DNA of 37,675 nt from Welwitschia mirabilis. Lineage: Eukaryota > Gnetophyta > Gnetopsida > Welwitschiales. The stretch lies in NCBI GenBank assembly GCA_051453625.1, contig JBOZIK010000001.1, positions 114,592,163 to 114,629,837 on the forward strand. The letters are read 5' to 3'. Of the stretch, positions 11,754 through 21,236 are shown in pieces. The notes below the pieces were generated by a model. That model was not told the origin of the DNA and ran no database searches. It saw only the letters and a program-made list of their open reading frames with translations. Both the position numbers and the translations under genes were made by a program. Position 1 is the first letter of the stretch; the number at the start of each line of letters is the position of its first letter.

Positions 11754-11960
11754 TTTTTTTTGAACAAGAGAGAATTTTATTAAAACTTCTAACAATTAGT
11801 TCTAGAGAAATAAAGCAATCTACAGAGAACAACCTAAAGATAATAAATAGGTAATGGGGCCTAAGACTAAAAAAGGAAAATAAGATGTAGAAGATCATCG
11901 GGGTCATCGTTTTAGGAATAAGAATTCCCAGGTAAAGGATCAAGTGGGTTTGAAAGCTTC
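11754..11960 (-). mobile_element. 3' end of a second LINE, antisense, inserted behind the primer-binding site
   Basis: Read on the minus strand, the sequence ends in AATAAAATTCTCTCTTGTTC and then a run of eight A (T8 at 11754-11761). This is the typical plant LINE 3' end, with a poly(A) signal just before the tail, preceded by a pyrimidine-rich 3' untranslated stretch up to about 11960. Its 5' boundary is not visible, and the DNA to about 13690 could all belong to it. I found no convincing RT or zinc-binding motif there. A processed pseudogene tail would look similar. Confidence 0.6.
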
Positions 11961-13695
11961 TCGCCTTCTTTGTTGTTAGGTAGTAAGTAGTTTAAGGTAA
12001 TTGACTTACTATAATAATGAAATTTATAATGCATTCCAAAGATTTTTTGAGATGCTCTTTAGAGAGTAGATGGTATAATAAAAGGCACAAAAGTCCTCTT
12101 TCATAATGAATAACTGTTAAAGAAAAATATTAATAACTTGCTTCAAATGGACAATATGGATGTCCTTTTACATCAAAGTGAAGATGATAAGCTTCATTTG
12201 AGCTTGCTTACTTGAAAGGAATTAATTATCTAGATGCATAGGGTCTAGATATACTTGCAAAAAATGTGAAACCATCAGAGATCATATGTTTTTCCTAGGT
12301 TCTAAAAGAGTTATTAAAAAAAAATTACCTATATCATGTTTTGGCTTACTTCCAACATCTGAAGGCAAACCTTAGAGGATTTTAACTACTATATCTTGTG
12401 TCATGCCATGTAATGTATTGCCTCTAATTCATTATTAATTATCTTAAAATTTTAATGAATAACATTCCATGTGATATGTAAAAAAATCCACTACAATAAC
12501 TGAGGTAAAAATCCTTATTAAAGTTGCATCCATATCATTTACATAGAACAAATGCATCATTCTGATAAGAGCACTCAATAGCCTACTAGATAATAATAGC
12601 TTTTAACTACTTGGTCTAATAAATTCCTAGTAGCAAGGCCTAGATATTTGAAACTAATTTAGTAATGACCATAATAAGAGTCTTATTAATATTGTAAGAA
12701 ATGGAAGGAATCAATGCCGAGGGAGCTAAAGAGGAAGGATGAGGAGTCACAAATAAAATAGAGGACTATACTTCAACTAGCATGAAAACATTTTTTTAGA
12801 TCTAAGGAGGGAGAGTAAGAGTAGAATGGAAAGCCACATAAAAGGATCAAAATTAATCACCAAGCCAAGATAATCCTCTTCCAATTTAGTCAAGGAAGGA
12901 ATCATTGATCTTGAAAAAGAAGCCAATCTGGTAAGACCATCTAATTTAGCCCTAGAACAATACTTTCATATTTGTTCATACTCATGTTTTCTTATCTTGT
13001 AGAGGAGTAGGAAAAGAAAGGTGAGTGTCCTTCTATAACAAAGTATGAGTTGGCTTTAGAGTCACTTCCAAATGAATGATCAACAAAGAAGTTAAAAAAT
13101 GAAGAAAATGTTACCTTTAATCAATGCTTAAAACTTCAAGGGATGATTAATGAAGAGCATTCCTTCCACTCATTAGGATCAAGGAAAGTAGAAGTAGGAG
13201 CAAGATTTTGTAATGGAAGAACCTTTCCTTTCCTTTTGAATGTGAAATTTTGAAGGACATCTCTTCATGCGTCTCTATTTACAATTACACTAATGGAAAT
13301 AATAATAAGCAAATAATGATAGTGGCTTTTGTAAAATATGAGAACCAATTACTTAATCTAAATATGCTTCACTTGCTAAAGAATAACAAAAGGTGCTTTC
13401 TTCATTAGAATAAAAATGAAACCATGAGGGTCAACCCTAGGATGAACTCTAGAGGCATCACAACTCAAGAAGAGATGTTAAACTTTTTAATGTTCTCAAA
13501 TTGATCACCATCAAAAAAAGAAAAATAAAGGGAGAGGAGGATGTTTTTATAATTTAAATAACTATATTATGAGTTTTAATTTATCTTAATTAATTGAGAA
13601 ACTAATTCAGAGTAAATACTATGACTCAATTAAAAGCAACTTCATAATCCTAAATCATAGATAAAAGGTAAATAGCCTATTTAGAAAGCTGATAT
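11961..13695. other. Gypsy leader, unassigned part
   Basis: There is no recognisable protein motif. It may be the body of the antisense LINE whose tail is at 11754, or original leader, or both. Between about 12700 and 13220 it is purine-rich on the plus strand with several GGAGAGG-like words. Confidence 0.3.
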
Positions 13696-13742
13696 GAATA
13701 ACAGGACCAAAACCTGTTACCTTACCACTTGGCGACGCTCCA
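13696..13742 (-). pseudogene. trnQ-UUG: Truncated plastid-type tRNA-Gln(UUG) gene fragment
   Basis: On the minus strand the sequence runs from the acceptor 5' strand through the D arm (GCCAAGTGGTAAGG) to the anticodon stem-loop ACAGG-TTTTGGT-CCTGT, which carries anticodon TTG, and stops at TATTC. This is the first two thirds of the plastid trnQ-UUG gene. By memory of the angiosperm gene it differs at about 6 of 47 positions. The mitochondrial tRNA-Gln starts differently (TGGAGTATAGCC), so plastid origin is favoured. The T arm and 3' acceptor strand are missing: sequence identity stops abruptly at 13696. Two changes in the anticodon stem are compensatory, which suggests they arose while the gene was still functional in the plastid. 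It cannot form a working tRNA. It lies in the leader region of the gypsy element, so it reached this place by plastid-to-nucleus transfer. Confidence 0.78.
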
Positions 13743-14874
13743 TTTTTCTAAGTGAATAAGAAAATCCATTTCTCACAAATATTTGAACAATGTAAGTATC
13801 AAGTCGCGTTACTGCCNNNNNNNNNNNNNNNNNNNNNNNNNNNNNNNNNNNNNNNNNNNNNNNNNNNNNNNNNNNNNNNNNNNNNNNNNNNNNNNNNNNN
13901 NNNNNNNNNNNNNNNNCTTTTTTACATTAGGATTAGATTAGATTTTCTAATACAACAAAGTTTTGGATACCAGGTTCTTTTTTGGATATTGAAAAGGAAG
14001 CTTCTAACTATTATAATAAGTCCTAAGTAGCATAATAGGAAATAAAAATCATGTTAATAAAAATACCATGATATCCCTGATGATGGAGTTAAGTGTCAAC
14101 AAAATCAAATCAAGTAGTTTGTAAGAAAGTCAATGCCTACAATTCATAACTCAAAAATCAAATGAACTTAAGAAATCCATCTAACAAATTAAAAGTGCTC
14201 TTTATATCATAAGGAATTATGGAAAGTAGACTATACTAAGTACATTGAAATTTATGATTAACATAATCATATGAAGTATAAATGGAATTCAAGATAAGAA
14301 AGACCTTAGGCAAATGTAGGTTAAAATGTGGAAAGAAAAGGAGATATGAAATATTAGAGCTAAGTATCTGTCCAAATTTAGACTTAGTTACTAACTTATA
14401 TCTATTTTCATAAGCAAATCTAAGGTTATGATTTAATCATCTAATGTAAGAAAAGGATTTGAGAGCCATACCTTTGAATAGTATAAAATTGAACTTCGAT
14501 TGACAGGTGAAGAAATGGTAAATAAGTAAGGAAAATAACCTAGAAAAGCAAAGAATAGATGTGTAAAAATAAGGTAATATAAATAGAAGAAAATTTCCAA
14601 ACAATAAAGACAAAAAACTAAAAAGAACTTACCTCTTACTTATAAGGTGAAAAGTAAAAATTTTGGGTAAAAATGGACTTCTAACCCCTATTTACAGGAA
14701 AAATAATCTTTTGTATTTACTAAGTTGACATTAGAAGTACCAGTGACATGATGGTCAACTAGACCTTGAGGGGGTCAATGATGTGATTAAGAGAGATAAA
14801 ATAATGAAGACAAATTAAAATGGAAGAGAAATGAATCAAGTGGAATTCATTACAACTTAAAAAGAAAAACTAGT
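13743..14874. other. Leader segment around a gap, unassigned
   Basis: 13743-13816 may continue the plastid insertion, because it keeps the CpG-rich word AGTCGCGTTAC at the gap edge. I could not match it to a plastid gene. From 13917 on, the DNA is AT-rich and CpG-poor again and leads into the tandem array. No genes were seen. Confidence 0.3.
13817..13916. other. Assembly gap (100 N, probably arbitrary size)
   Basis: Exactly 100 N, the usual placeholder for a gap of unknown size. The flanks do not overlap. Confidence 0.95.
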
Positions 14875-16325
14875 CTTATAAGGAGATGTCACATTGCTAA
14901 CTAAATAGCTTGATTTTGGCATAGAGTCAAGTAGTGGGTGTCTAATTAATTTTTAAAGAAGAAAATGGAATCATACTTATAAGGAAGTACTACACTACTA
15001 ACTGGATAGTCCAATTTGTTTACAAAGTTAGGCAGTGAACACCTAAATAGTATTCAAAGTAGAAAGTGAAATCAGACTTATAAGGAAGCATTGTGCTACT
15101 AATTAGATAGCTGATTTCTTTGCAGAGTTAAGTAGTGAATACCTAAGTAATATTTGAAGTAAAAAGTAAAATTAAACTTATAAGAGGATGCCACATTACT
15201 GACTAGATAGTCCAATTTTATCACAAGGTTAGGTAGTAGACACCTAAGTAGTCTTTGAAGTAGAAAGTAGAATTAGTCTTATAAGGAGGTACTGCACTAC
15301 TTACATGGTAGTCTAGAAGTAATGTCATGCTGATGTTAGGAGTTACAAAGACTTAACACTACCCAAGTCCATGAGGGAGCGTTGCACTACTAATATGTTA
15401 GTTTATAAATGATGTCATATTGACATTAGTAGTTGTGAAGATTTAATACTATGCTAAGTCCATAAGGGGTGCTACACTAATGATATGAAAGTCTAGAGAT
15501 GATGTCATGCTAACACTAGTAGTCGTGAACGATTAATGATGCATTAAATTCATAAGAGGGCACCACACTATTGACATGGTAACCCAGAAATTATGTCATA
15601 TTGATATCAATAGTTATGAATACTTAATATTATATCAAAACCATAAGAGGACATTACACTATTGACTAGGCACTTCAAATTGCATAAAAACTTACTAACA
15701 TCAATCAAGATAGTGTGATACCTTACTTGACTCATAAGAAAGCATCAACCTATTGACTAGGCACCCCAAAAGCTATGATAATATTCCTATAGCAGTTACA
15801 AGAGTATCACACTACATGCACATCCTAAGGAAATGCCACAATATTAATCAAACACATCAAAATACTTGATAATCTATTTATAGTAGTTAAGATAGTGTCA
15901 TACTTCATTAAACTCATAAGGAGGTGATACATTATTAATTATGCATCATAAAATCCATGATAATCTACCTATAATAGTTAAGATAGAGAAACACTCTACT
16001 TGATTCATAAATAGGCATTACACTATTGATTAGACACTCTAAAATACACAACAATCTTCCTACAATAGTTGAAATAGTGTAATACTCCATTCAAATCATA
16101 AGGGTGCATTACACTAATGACTAAACATTTTAAAATTAATGATATGCTGCTAATACTAGTTGCAATATTAAAATAGTCCATGAAACTCATAAGAGGATGC
16201 CAGACTATTAATCAAATATCCCAAAAGCAATAATAGTCTACTAATAATAGTTACAAGAGCATAACTAATTCATTTGATGTATAAGAACATGTTACACTAA
16301 TGTCATAACAGTCCTACGTTATCTC
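14875..16325 (+). repeat. Tandem array with 101-bp then 91-bp units in the retroelement leader
   Basis: Sixteen ATAAG anchors, each followed by a GGN-TGC/TACACTA-like word, occur at 14878, 14979, 15080, 15180, 15281, 15371, 15462, 15552, 15643, 15734, 15825, 15916, 16007, 16098, 16189 and 16281. The spacings are 101, 101, 100, 101, then 90, 91, 90, 91, 91, 91, 91, 91, 91, 91 and 92. Three unit types follow in order: A (four 101-bp units, to 15277), B (four 91-bp units, 15278-15641, with GATGTCATGCTGACATTAGT-like centres) and C (seven 91-bp units, to about 16279, with GATAATCTACCTATAATAGT-like centres). A partial unit ends at 16325. Neither period is a multiple of three and stops are frequent, so it is non-coding. 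Tandem repeats in untranslated regions of plant LTR elements are known as seeds of satellites. Confidence 0.93.
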
Positions 16326-16357
16326 GTAAGACCTATGAATACTCAATTTAAAGCTTA

Positions 16358-16511
16358 AGGTAAGTAATTATAAACTCAAGCATATTTAACTAATTTTGTT
16401 ATCAAATAAGCATGTGCTAAGTATTATTTAGTTAAGTAAGTTTTAAAAAAGCTATTATAATAATTGTATTTAGCCTATAAAAGCTAAAATACACATAACA
16501 TTGTGATCCAG
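16358..16511 (+). other. Possible short intron in front of gag
   Basis: AAG|GTAAGT at 16358-16365 is a consensus plant 5' splice site, and CAG at 16509-16511 stands directly before the gag ATG. The resulting intron would be about 150 nt and AT-rich, as plant introns are. The acceptor lacks a good pyrimidine tract. This is purely sequence-pattern evidence. Confidence 0.25.
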
Positions 16512-17705
16512 ATGGCTCCTCGACCTTACATACATTGGAGAACCATGGAAGACCATATGAATAATCACATCAAGAATTTGCAATAATAAATGTAACATGT
16601 ATAATAACAATTGCAAATAAATTATGTAAATGTAGAGGCTTCATGTACATCAACAATTGCAATAATAAATGTAACATGTACAACAACAATTGCAAATAAA
16701 TTATGTAAATGTAGAGGCTTCATATAGATTAGCAAATAATAAACTAGACTCTATCCTTAGAGCTCTAGATAGAAGGCCATGAGAGCAATCAATTAGAGAG
16801 CTTTAATTTCATGTATAATAGTCTCTCTAAGAATAAAATGAGAAGATATAATATTTGAAGAAAAATTCCTCCCAATCCTTTAAACAAGTAGGATAAGAGG
16901 TACATAGATGAGCACATCAGTATCACATTCATAACTCATCCCCAAGAAATATCACAAAAGACTAATAAATGTAAGAATATGTCAAGAAAGTAAAATCCAC
17001 ATGTATGTAGTACCTCAAGGTCTTATGACGAAGCACTAGAATGATTGTAATACATTGAGAATCATTTTAGGTTAAAAAATGTAGAGAATAGCTCACATAG
17101 TCATTATGCTATAATGCTCCTTATAGGAGATTCCCTAACTTGGTGAAGTGGGCTTAATGCAATACAGAATGATTGGCTTGATTGGTTAAAATTCATAGAA
17201 GAATTCAAAAAGGTTTTTGTGCTTAACTACCTGATCAAGGATAGAAGGATGCAATTCAAATTCCTACACTTGGGCTGAAAAAATCCTTCATAAACATTGG
17301 AAAGAATTCCAAAAATTAGTCAAATTCCAAATCCGTCAGGATCCAGAAGAACTTGTCAATGATTTTATTGGTACTTTTCCACCTTAATTAAGAAATTTGG
17401 TCTATCTTTTAGAGCTAAATATCCATAATAATCATAAAATAAGGCTAAATATTATATGGAAGTAGAATAAAGAACTCTAATGGTAGCTCAAATGGAAATA
17501 ATTATCACTCCATAGCTAAGACATCAGAACTCTTCATCATCATTAAGACCCTTCAGTGAAGATCGTCAAACACTAGTTTATCATTATTGTAAGAAGAAGG
17601 GCCACATAATCAAGAACTGTTCTAAGGAAAAAAAGATACAAGTGTTAGTTGACCAACTACATACTAAGGATAAACACAAGCTAGAAAGAGGTTATTCACC
17701 ATAGT
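16512..17705 (+). pseudogene. Ty3/gypsy gag remnant (capsid and zinc knuckle)
   Basis: Gag forms the particle that packages element RNA. The likely start is ATG 16512, in a plant-like ATGGCT context, giving MAPRPYIHWRTMEDHMNNHI and then a glutamine-rich, coiled-coil-like part whose CAA codons have largely become TAA. A 79-bp duplication (16577-16732) breaks the frame there. The capsid core is readable from about 17027: YDEALE-L-YIENHF, then LLIGDSLTW-SGL, DWLKFIEEFKKVF and RRMQFKFLHLG, the usual plant retrotransposon-gag pattern. The CCHC knuckle at 17579-17620 has correct spacing (YHYCKKKGHIIKNC), but the first cysteine is tyrosine (TGT to TAT). Stops at tryptophan and glutamine positions are frequent. 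It is followed in the same frame by protease. Confidence 0.88.
16577..16732 (+). repeat. 79-bp tandem duplication inside gag
   Basis: Two nearly identical copies (16577-16655 and 16656-16732) each run from GCAATAATAAATGTAACATG to GTAGAGGCTTCAT. They differ at only a few bases, so the duplication is much younger than the element. Since 79 is not a multiple of three, it shifts the gag frame. Confidence 0.85.
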
Positions 17706-18080
17706 CCAAACATTTGTTTTTGTAAATTCAATTCTCTATAAATAGTATTTTTACAATGTATGCCTCTATATTTATTATTGACTATGGGACTATTAATAAT
17801 TTATTTATTTTCATATTATAAATCACTTTCAAAATAAAATTATTAAGGAATCAACTTCTAGGATAGAAGTTGTAGGAGAAAAAACAATCACTCAATTAGG
17901 TCATTATGCATAGTTAAAATTTAGAATTCATGGTTTTTATTTTACTGATAAGTTTTATGTTTTTAATATTGAAAATTATAAAGCAATCTTGGGAATGTCC
18001 TTTTTGGGCAAATACGACATTAAAGCATCTTTTAAAGAAAGAACCATAATTATCCCCGCTTCGTCTAAAAGATGAACTCT
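17706..18080 (+). pseudogene. Ty3/gypsy protease remnant
   Basis: The aspartic protease would cut the Gag-Pol polyprotein. The active-site region is at 17780-17791 and reads IIDYGTINNLF where the family has a D-[ST]-G triad in VDSGAT-NF, so the catalytic serine/threonine is replaced by tyrosine. About 35 residues later, after a frameshift, the C-terminal part is well preserved as VVGEKTITQLGH, then FRIHGFYFTDKFYVF and the typical AILGMSFLGKYD (about 17865-18030). The DYG triplet is in the same frame as the gag zinc knuckle upstream, so gag and protease were probably one frame. The segment from 18080 to 18220 is a degenerate linker to RT. Confidence 0.8.
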
Positions 18081-18219
18081 AAAGAAAGAGGAAAGAAGGA
18101 AAAGAGTATTACTTATAACAAATAGTGAAATTAAGAAATACTTTAAGGTGACTTAGTTATTCTATGCCATAATAACGAATAAAACAAAGTATGGTTTCCT
18201 ACTAAATTGTATGACTTCT

Positions 18220-19040
18220 GAGAAATATTAGAAGATAAAGTTGATTTGCCACCAAAAAGGAAAGTGGAACATGCAATTGATCTTATACTAGGTTCACAAC
18301 TGATATTCTAAGAACCATGTAGAATTTTGGCCATTGAATTCAAAGAGATAAAATTGTAAATTAAATAATTAGTAAATAAAGGTAAAATCAAAGCTATTAT
18401 ATCACCTTGGAAAGTGAAAGTTTTATTTGTAAAGATAAAAGATGGATCACTAAGGCTTTACATTAATTATCATTAATTAAACAAGTTAATAGTAAAAACA
18501 AATATCCATTATAACAAATCGATGAGCTTTTTGATCATCTATAGGGAGGAAGGTATTTTACCAAAATAGATGTAAAATTGAGATGTCATTAAGTTCATAT
18601 TAAAGAAGATAATGTTTTAAAAATAGCCTTTCAAACTAGGTACAACTACTTTGAATTCACATTTGTGCTTTTTGATTTGACAAATTATCCTACTACTTTT
18701 ATGACACTAGTGAATAATATCTCTCATCCCTATTTAGATTAATTTATTATTGTTTTTATTAATGATATTTTAGTTTACTCTAAAATTAAGGAGAGCATGT
18801 TAAACACATTAAGTTAGTTCTGTAACTACTTAGAGAAAATGTGTTGAAAGTCAAACTCAACAAATGTGAATTCTTTAAGAGTTTAATCCCTTATTTGTGA
18901 TATGTCATATTTGAAGAAGGTTTAACAACTGATTTCAATAAAATATTAGCTATATGGAAATAACCTTAGCCAAGGACAACCACCAAAATAAAGAGATTCC
19001 TTGGGTTTACAGGATTCTTTTCTAGGCTATAAGTGAGAAA
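18220..19040 (+). pseudogene. Ty3/gypsy reverse transcriptase remnant
   Basis: This enzyme copies element RNA into DNA. The N-terminal landmark VDLPPKRKVEHAIDL starts at 18240. Next come FVKIKDGSLRLYINYH, KIDVKLRCH, KIAFQTRYNYFEFTFVLF and TTFMTLVNNISHPYLD, the standard order of RT blocks. The catalytic block reads FIIVFINDILVYSK. The first aspartate of the usual F/Y-x-D-D pair is asparagine (GAT to AAT at 18761-18763), so it would be inactive even without the stops. The thumb follows (VLKVKLNKCEFFK, then KRFLGFTGFFSRL) near 18840-19030. Stops sit mostly where relatives have Gln or Trp, for example LD-stop-F for LDQF. Several single-base frameshifts are present. Confidence 0.93.
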
Positions 19041-19099
19041 AAGAATTTTTTTTTGAATCAAATTCCTATTGATCATGGGCCTAGTTCTAAAGATTTCAG

Positions 19100-19625
19100 A
19101 CATGAATAAAGAATTATTTATAGTCATAGATGCTTGTGAAGAAGGAATAGGTATAGTATTAATGTAGGAAGGTAGAGTGATTTAATACAAATCATGCAAG
19201 TTAAACAAAAATGAATTGAACTATCTATTGCATGATTTAGAATTACTAACTACTTCTTACATTAAAAGTATTAAGACATTACCTTTTGGAAAATAAATTT
19301 NNNNNNNNNNNNNNNNNNNNNNNNNNNNNNNNNNNNNNNNNNNNNNNNNNNNNNNNNNNNNNNNNNNNNNNNNNNNNNNNNNNNNNNNNNNNNNNNNNNN
19401 ATTTAGAATTACTAACTACTTGTTACATTAAAAGTATTAAGACATTACCTTTTGGAAAATAAATTTAAAATTAAGATTGACCACAAAAGTTTATAATTTT
19501 TATTAAAACAACCTCTTTTAAATATGAGACAATGAAGGTAGGTAGAATTATTAGCATAATAAGAGTTTGATCTTAAAATCATGCTTAAAAAAGAGAACAA
19601 AGTTGCACACGCTCTTAGTTGCATA
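19100..19625 (+). pseudogene. Ty3/gypsy RNase H remnant, interrupted by a gap
   Basis: RNase H would remove the RNA strand during reverse transcription. The first half (19118-19235) reads FIVIDACEEGIGIVLM-EGRVI-YKSCKL, matching the family DASG-GIGAVLMQ-G--IA--S-KL. NELNYLLHDLELLT follows, then LRHYLLENKFKIKIDHKSL (with one frameshift), LLKQPLLNMRQ-R-VELLA and finally KENKVAHALSC at about 19600-19625, equivalent to GK-N-VADALSR. The stops in the RQRRW-equivalent are explained by CGA to TGA and TGG to TAG. A 100-N gap with duplicated edges (19235-19300 and 19401-19466) sits inside; the duplication is probably an assembly artefact rather than part of the gene. Confidence 0.9.
19235..19466. other. 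Gap of 100 N with 66-bp duplicated edges (probable false gap)
   Basis: The 66 bases before the N run (19235-19300) recur directly after it (19401-19466) with one difference, C at 19256 against G at 19422. Removing the N run and one copy restores an uninterrupted RNase H alignment. The two contig ends therefore almost certainly overlap, and the gap is an unmerged join. Confidence 0.9.
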
Positions 19626-19789
19626 TGGTGTATGATGATTTATATAGAAGATTCCCAAATGATCAAAGAAATTAAAGAACGAGTGCCATAAGATGAGGCA
19701 TTCAAAGAAATTTAGTATAAACTTACAAATAATAAAGACTTTTCACCTTTTTATTTAACTAGTGAAGGAATTTTGACATGATAAAATCA

Positions 19790-20640
19790 AGTTTGTATTC
19801 CCACTAGACCTTGGCATTTCCAATTACTCAGAGAAGCACATGGAGTTTCATATATAGGTCACCTACATTTCAAAAAAACATATATAACTTTAATAAAGTA
19901 GTGTCATTGGCCAGGAATGAAGTCATAGTTTAAATAATTTGTTAATGATTGTGTAACATGCTAAGCAATTAAGTTAAAATAGTTAAAACTAATAATATTC
20001 ATGAAACCTTTGGGAATACCATCTTGGAAGTGGCAAGATATCACTATGGACTTATTTATAGGATTATCAAAAATCATTAGATAGCATAACAAAACATTTA
20101 TATGTGTGGATCAGCTCATCAAGATGGCATATTTCATTCCAACTATGAACATATCCATTGCAGAAGAGATTGTAACTCAGTTTATAAGGGAAGTATTCCA
20201 TTTACAAGGAATTTTTAAAATTGTTATTTCTGATAGAGATCCAAAATTTGTATCAAACTTTAGCAAGAATTCTTTAAGCAATTAGAAACTCAAGTGCATT
20301 TTAGTATAGGTTTTCATCTAGAAACTAATGGATAAATAGAACAAGTAATTCATATTTTGAAAAACATTTTGAAGAGTTATGTGGCTAGTAGAATAGGAAA
20401 ATGAGAAGAATTCCTTCATTTGGCAAAATTCTCTTATAACCAAAGTTATCAAAGTTCAATTAAATGCTTACCATTTGTAGCAATGTATGGTAGAAACCAT
20501 AAAAATCCTATAAGCTGGTTAGACCTAGCATCAACATATCAAGAGGAAAAGAAGAAATTCAAAAAATTGAAGAGATAAAAAAGAAAGTACATAAATAACT
20601 ACAAGGTACACAAGATAGATATAAGAAGTATTTCAAGTAG
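19790..20640 (+). pseudogene. Ty3/gypsy integrase remnant (H2C2 and catalytic core)
   Basis: Integrase inserts the DNA copy into the genome. The N-terminal zinc site is complete: His at 19839 and 19860 (REAHGVSYIGH) and Cys at 19950 and 19959 (NDCVTC), with WPGMK between. The core begins near 20010 with MKPLGIPSWKWQDITMDL, giving the first catalytic Asp at 20049-20051. FICVDQLIKMAYFIPT follows, and ISDRDPKFVSNF gives the second Asp at 20232-20234. The Glu at 20339-20341 lies in ETNG-IEQVIHILKNILKSY, equivalent to QTDGQTERVN. Asp-Glu spacing is about 35 residues, as in the D,D(35)E family, apart from one frameshift. Stops such as IR-stop-HN for IRQHN fit CAG to TAG. It is one of the least damaged parts of the element. 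Confidence 0.93.
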
Positions 20641-21190
20641 AAACATTCCCACTACATTTTTCAAGTTAGTGATCAAGTGCTATTGATATTTAAGCCTAAA
20701 TGAGTAACCATGAAACTAGGAAAATACAATAAATTAGCACCTTGATTTTGTGGATGTTTCATATTATAGAAAGAATAGGTAAATTGGAATATAAACTTCA
20801 TCTTCCCAAATAATAACCTCATGTCCATTCTATGTTTCATATTTGTCTTCTTAAATATTATGATTACAAAAAAAATTGATAATTACATTATGGATTGAAA
20901 GAAACTTCTAGTAGGATATAACCTTACTTTTAAAATTAACTCAATTATTATTACTATTTAAAAATATAGAAAATTAAGAGGAAAATCAATGAAAGAAGTA
21001 TTAATAGAGGTGGTCTCACTGTGATCAATGTAGTTAGTAAAATAAAAAGTATATGAGAGAGAAGTATCCAAGTTCATTTGTAAATAAAAGTTAATGATTT
21101 TTTGATTAATATAAAGGAATATGACAAAGAGGAAGAATTTGACAGTGAACAGCCTTCATAGCAACATGATCCCATAAAAGAATAGTAATT
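20641..21190 (+). pseudogene. Integrase C-terminus: GPF/Y-like module and chromodomain-like tail
   Basis: From about 20655 the frame reads FQVSDQVLLIFKPK, then VTMKLGKYNKLAP-FCG and HVPFYVSYLL-like remains near 20820-20850, the GPF/Y module that in plant elements ends with LP-HPVFHVS-LK. Downstream at 20960-21020, RKLRGKSMKEVLIE resembles the chromodomain pattern ILDRR-R-LRNK-I--VLVKW. Chromodomains direct integration towards marked chromatin. The polyprotein appears to end near 21210 with FEDK followed by decayed residues. The GPF/Y call is firm. The chromodomain call is tentative because its aromatic cage cannot be checked. Confidence 0.65.
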
Positions 21191-21236
21191 CGAGGACAAA
21201 TAACAAGCTTAAGGAAAAAACATTATTCTTGGAATA

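Noticed and set aside
11665-11943. Minus-strand open frame of 92 codons
   Set aside because: It lies across the LTR end, primer-binding site and LINE 3' untranslated tail, so it cannot be one gene.
13752-14030. Plus-strand open frame of 92 codons around the gap at 13817
   Set aside because: It needs 100 N bases to stay open, and the tail matches no organelle or nuclear protein I know.
14875-16325. CRISPR-like array
   Set aside because: Whole 91-101-bp units are related to each other; there are no short conserved repeats with unique spacers, and the context is a plant retroelement.
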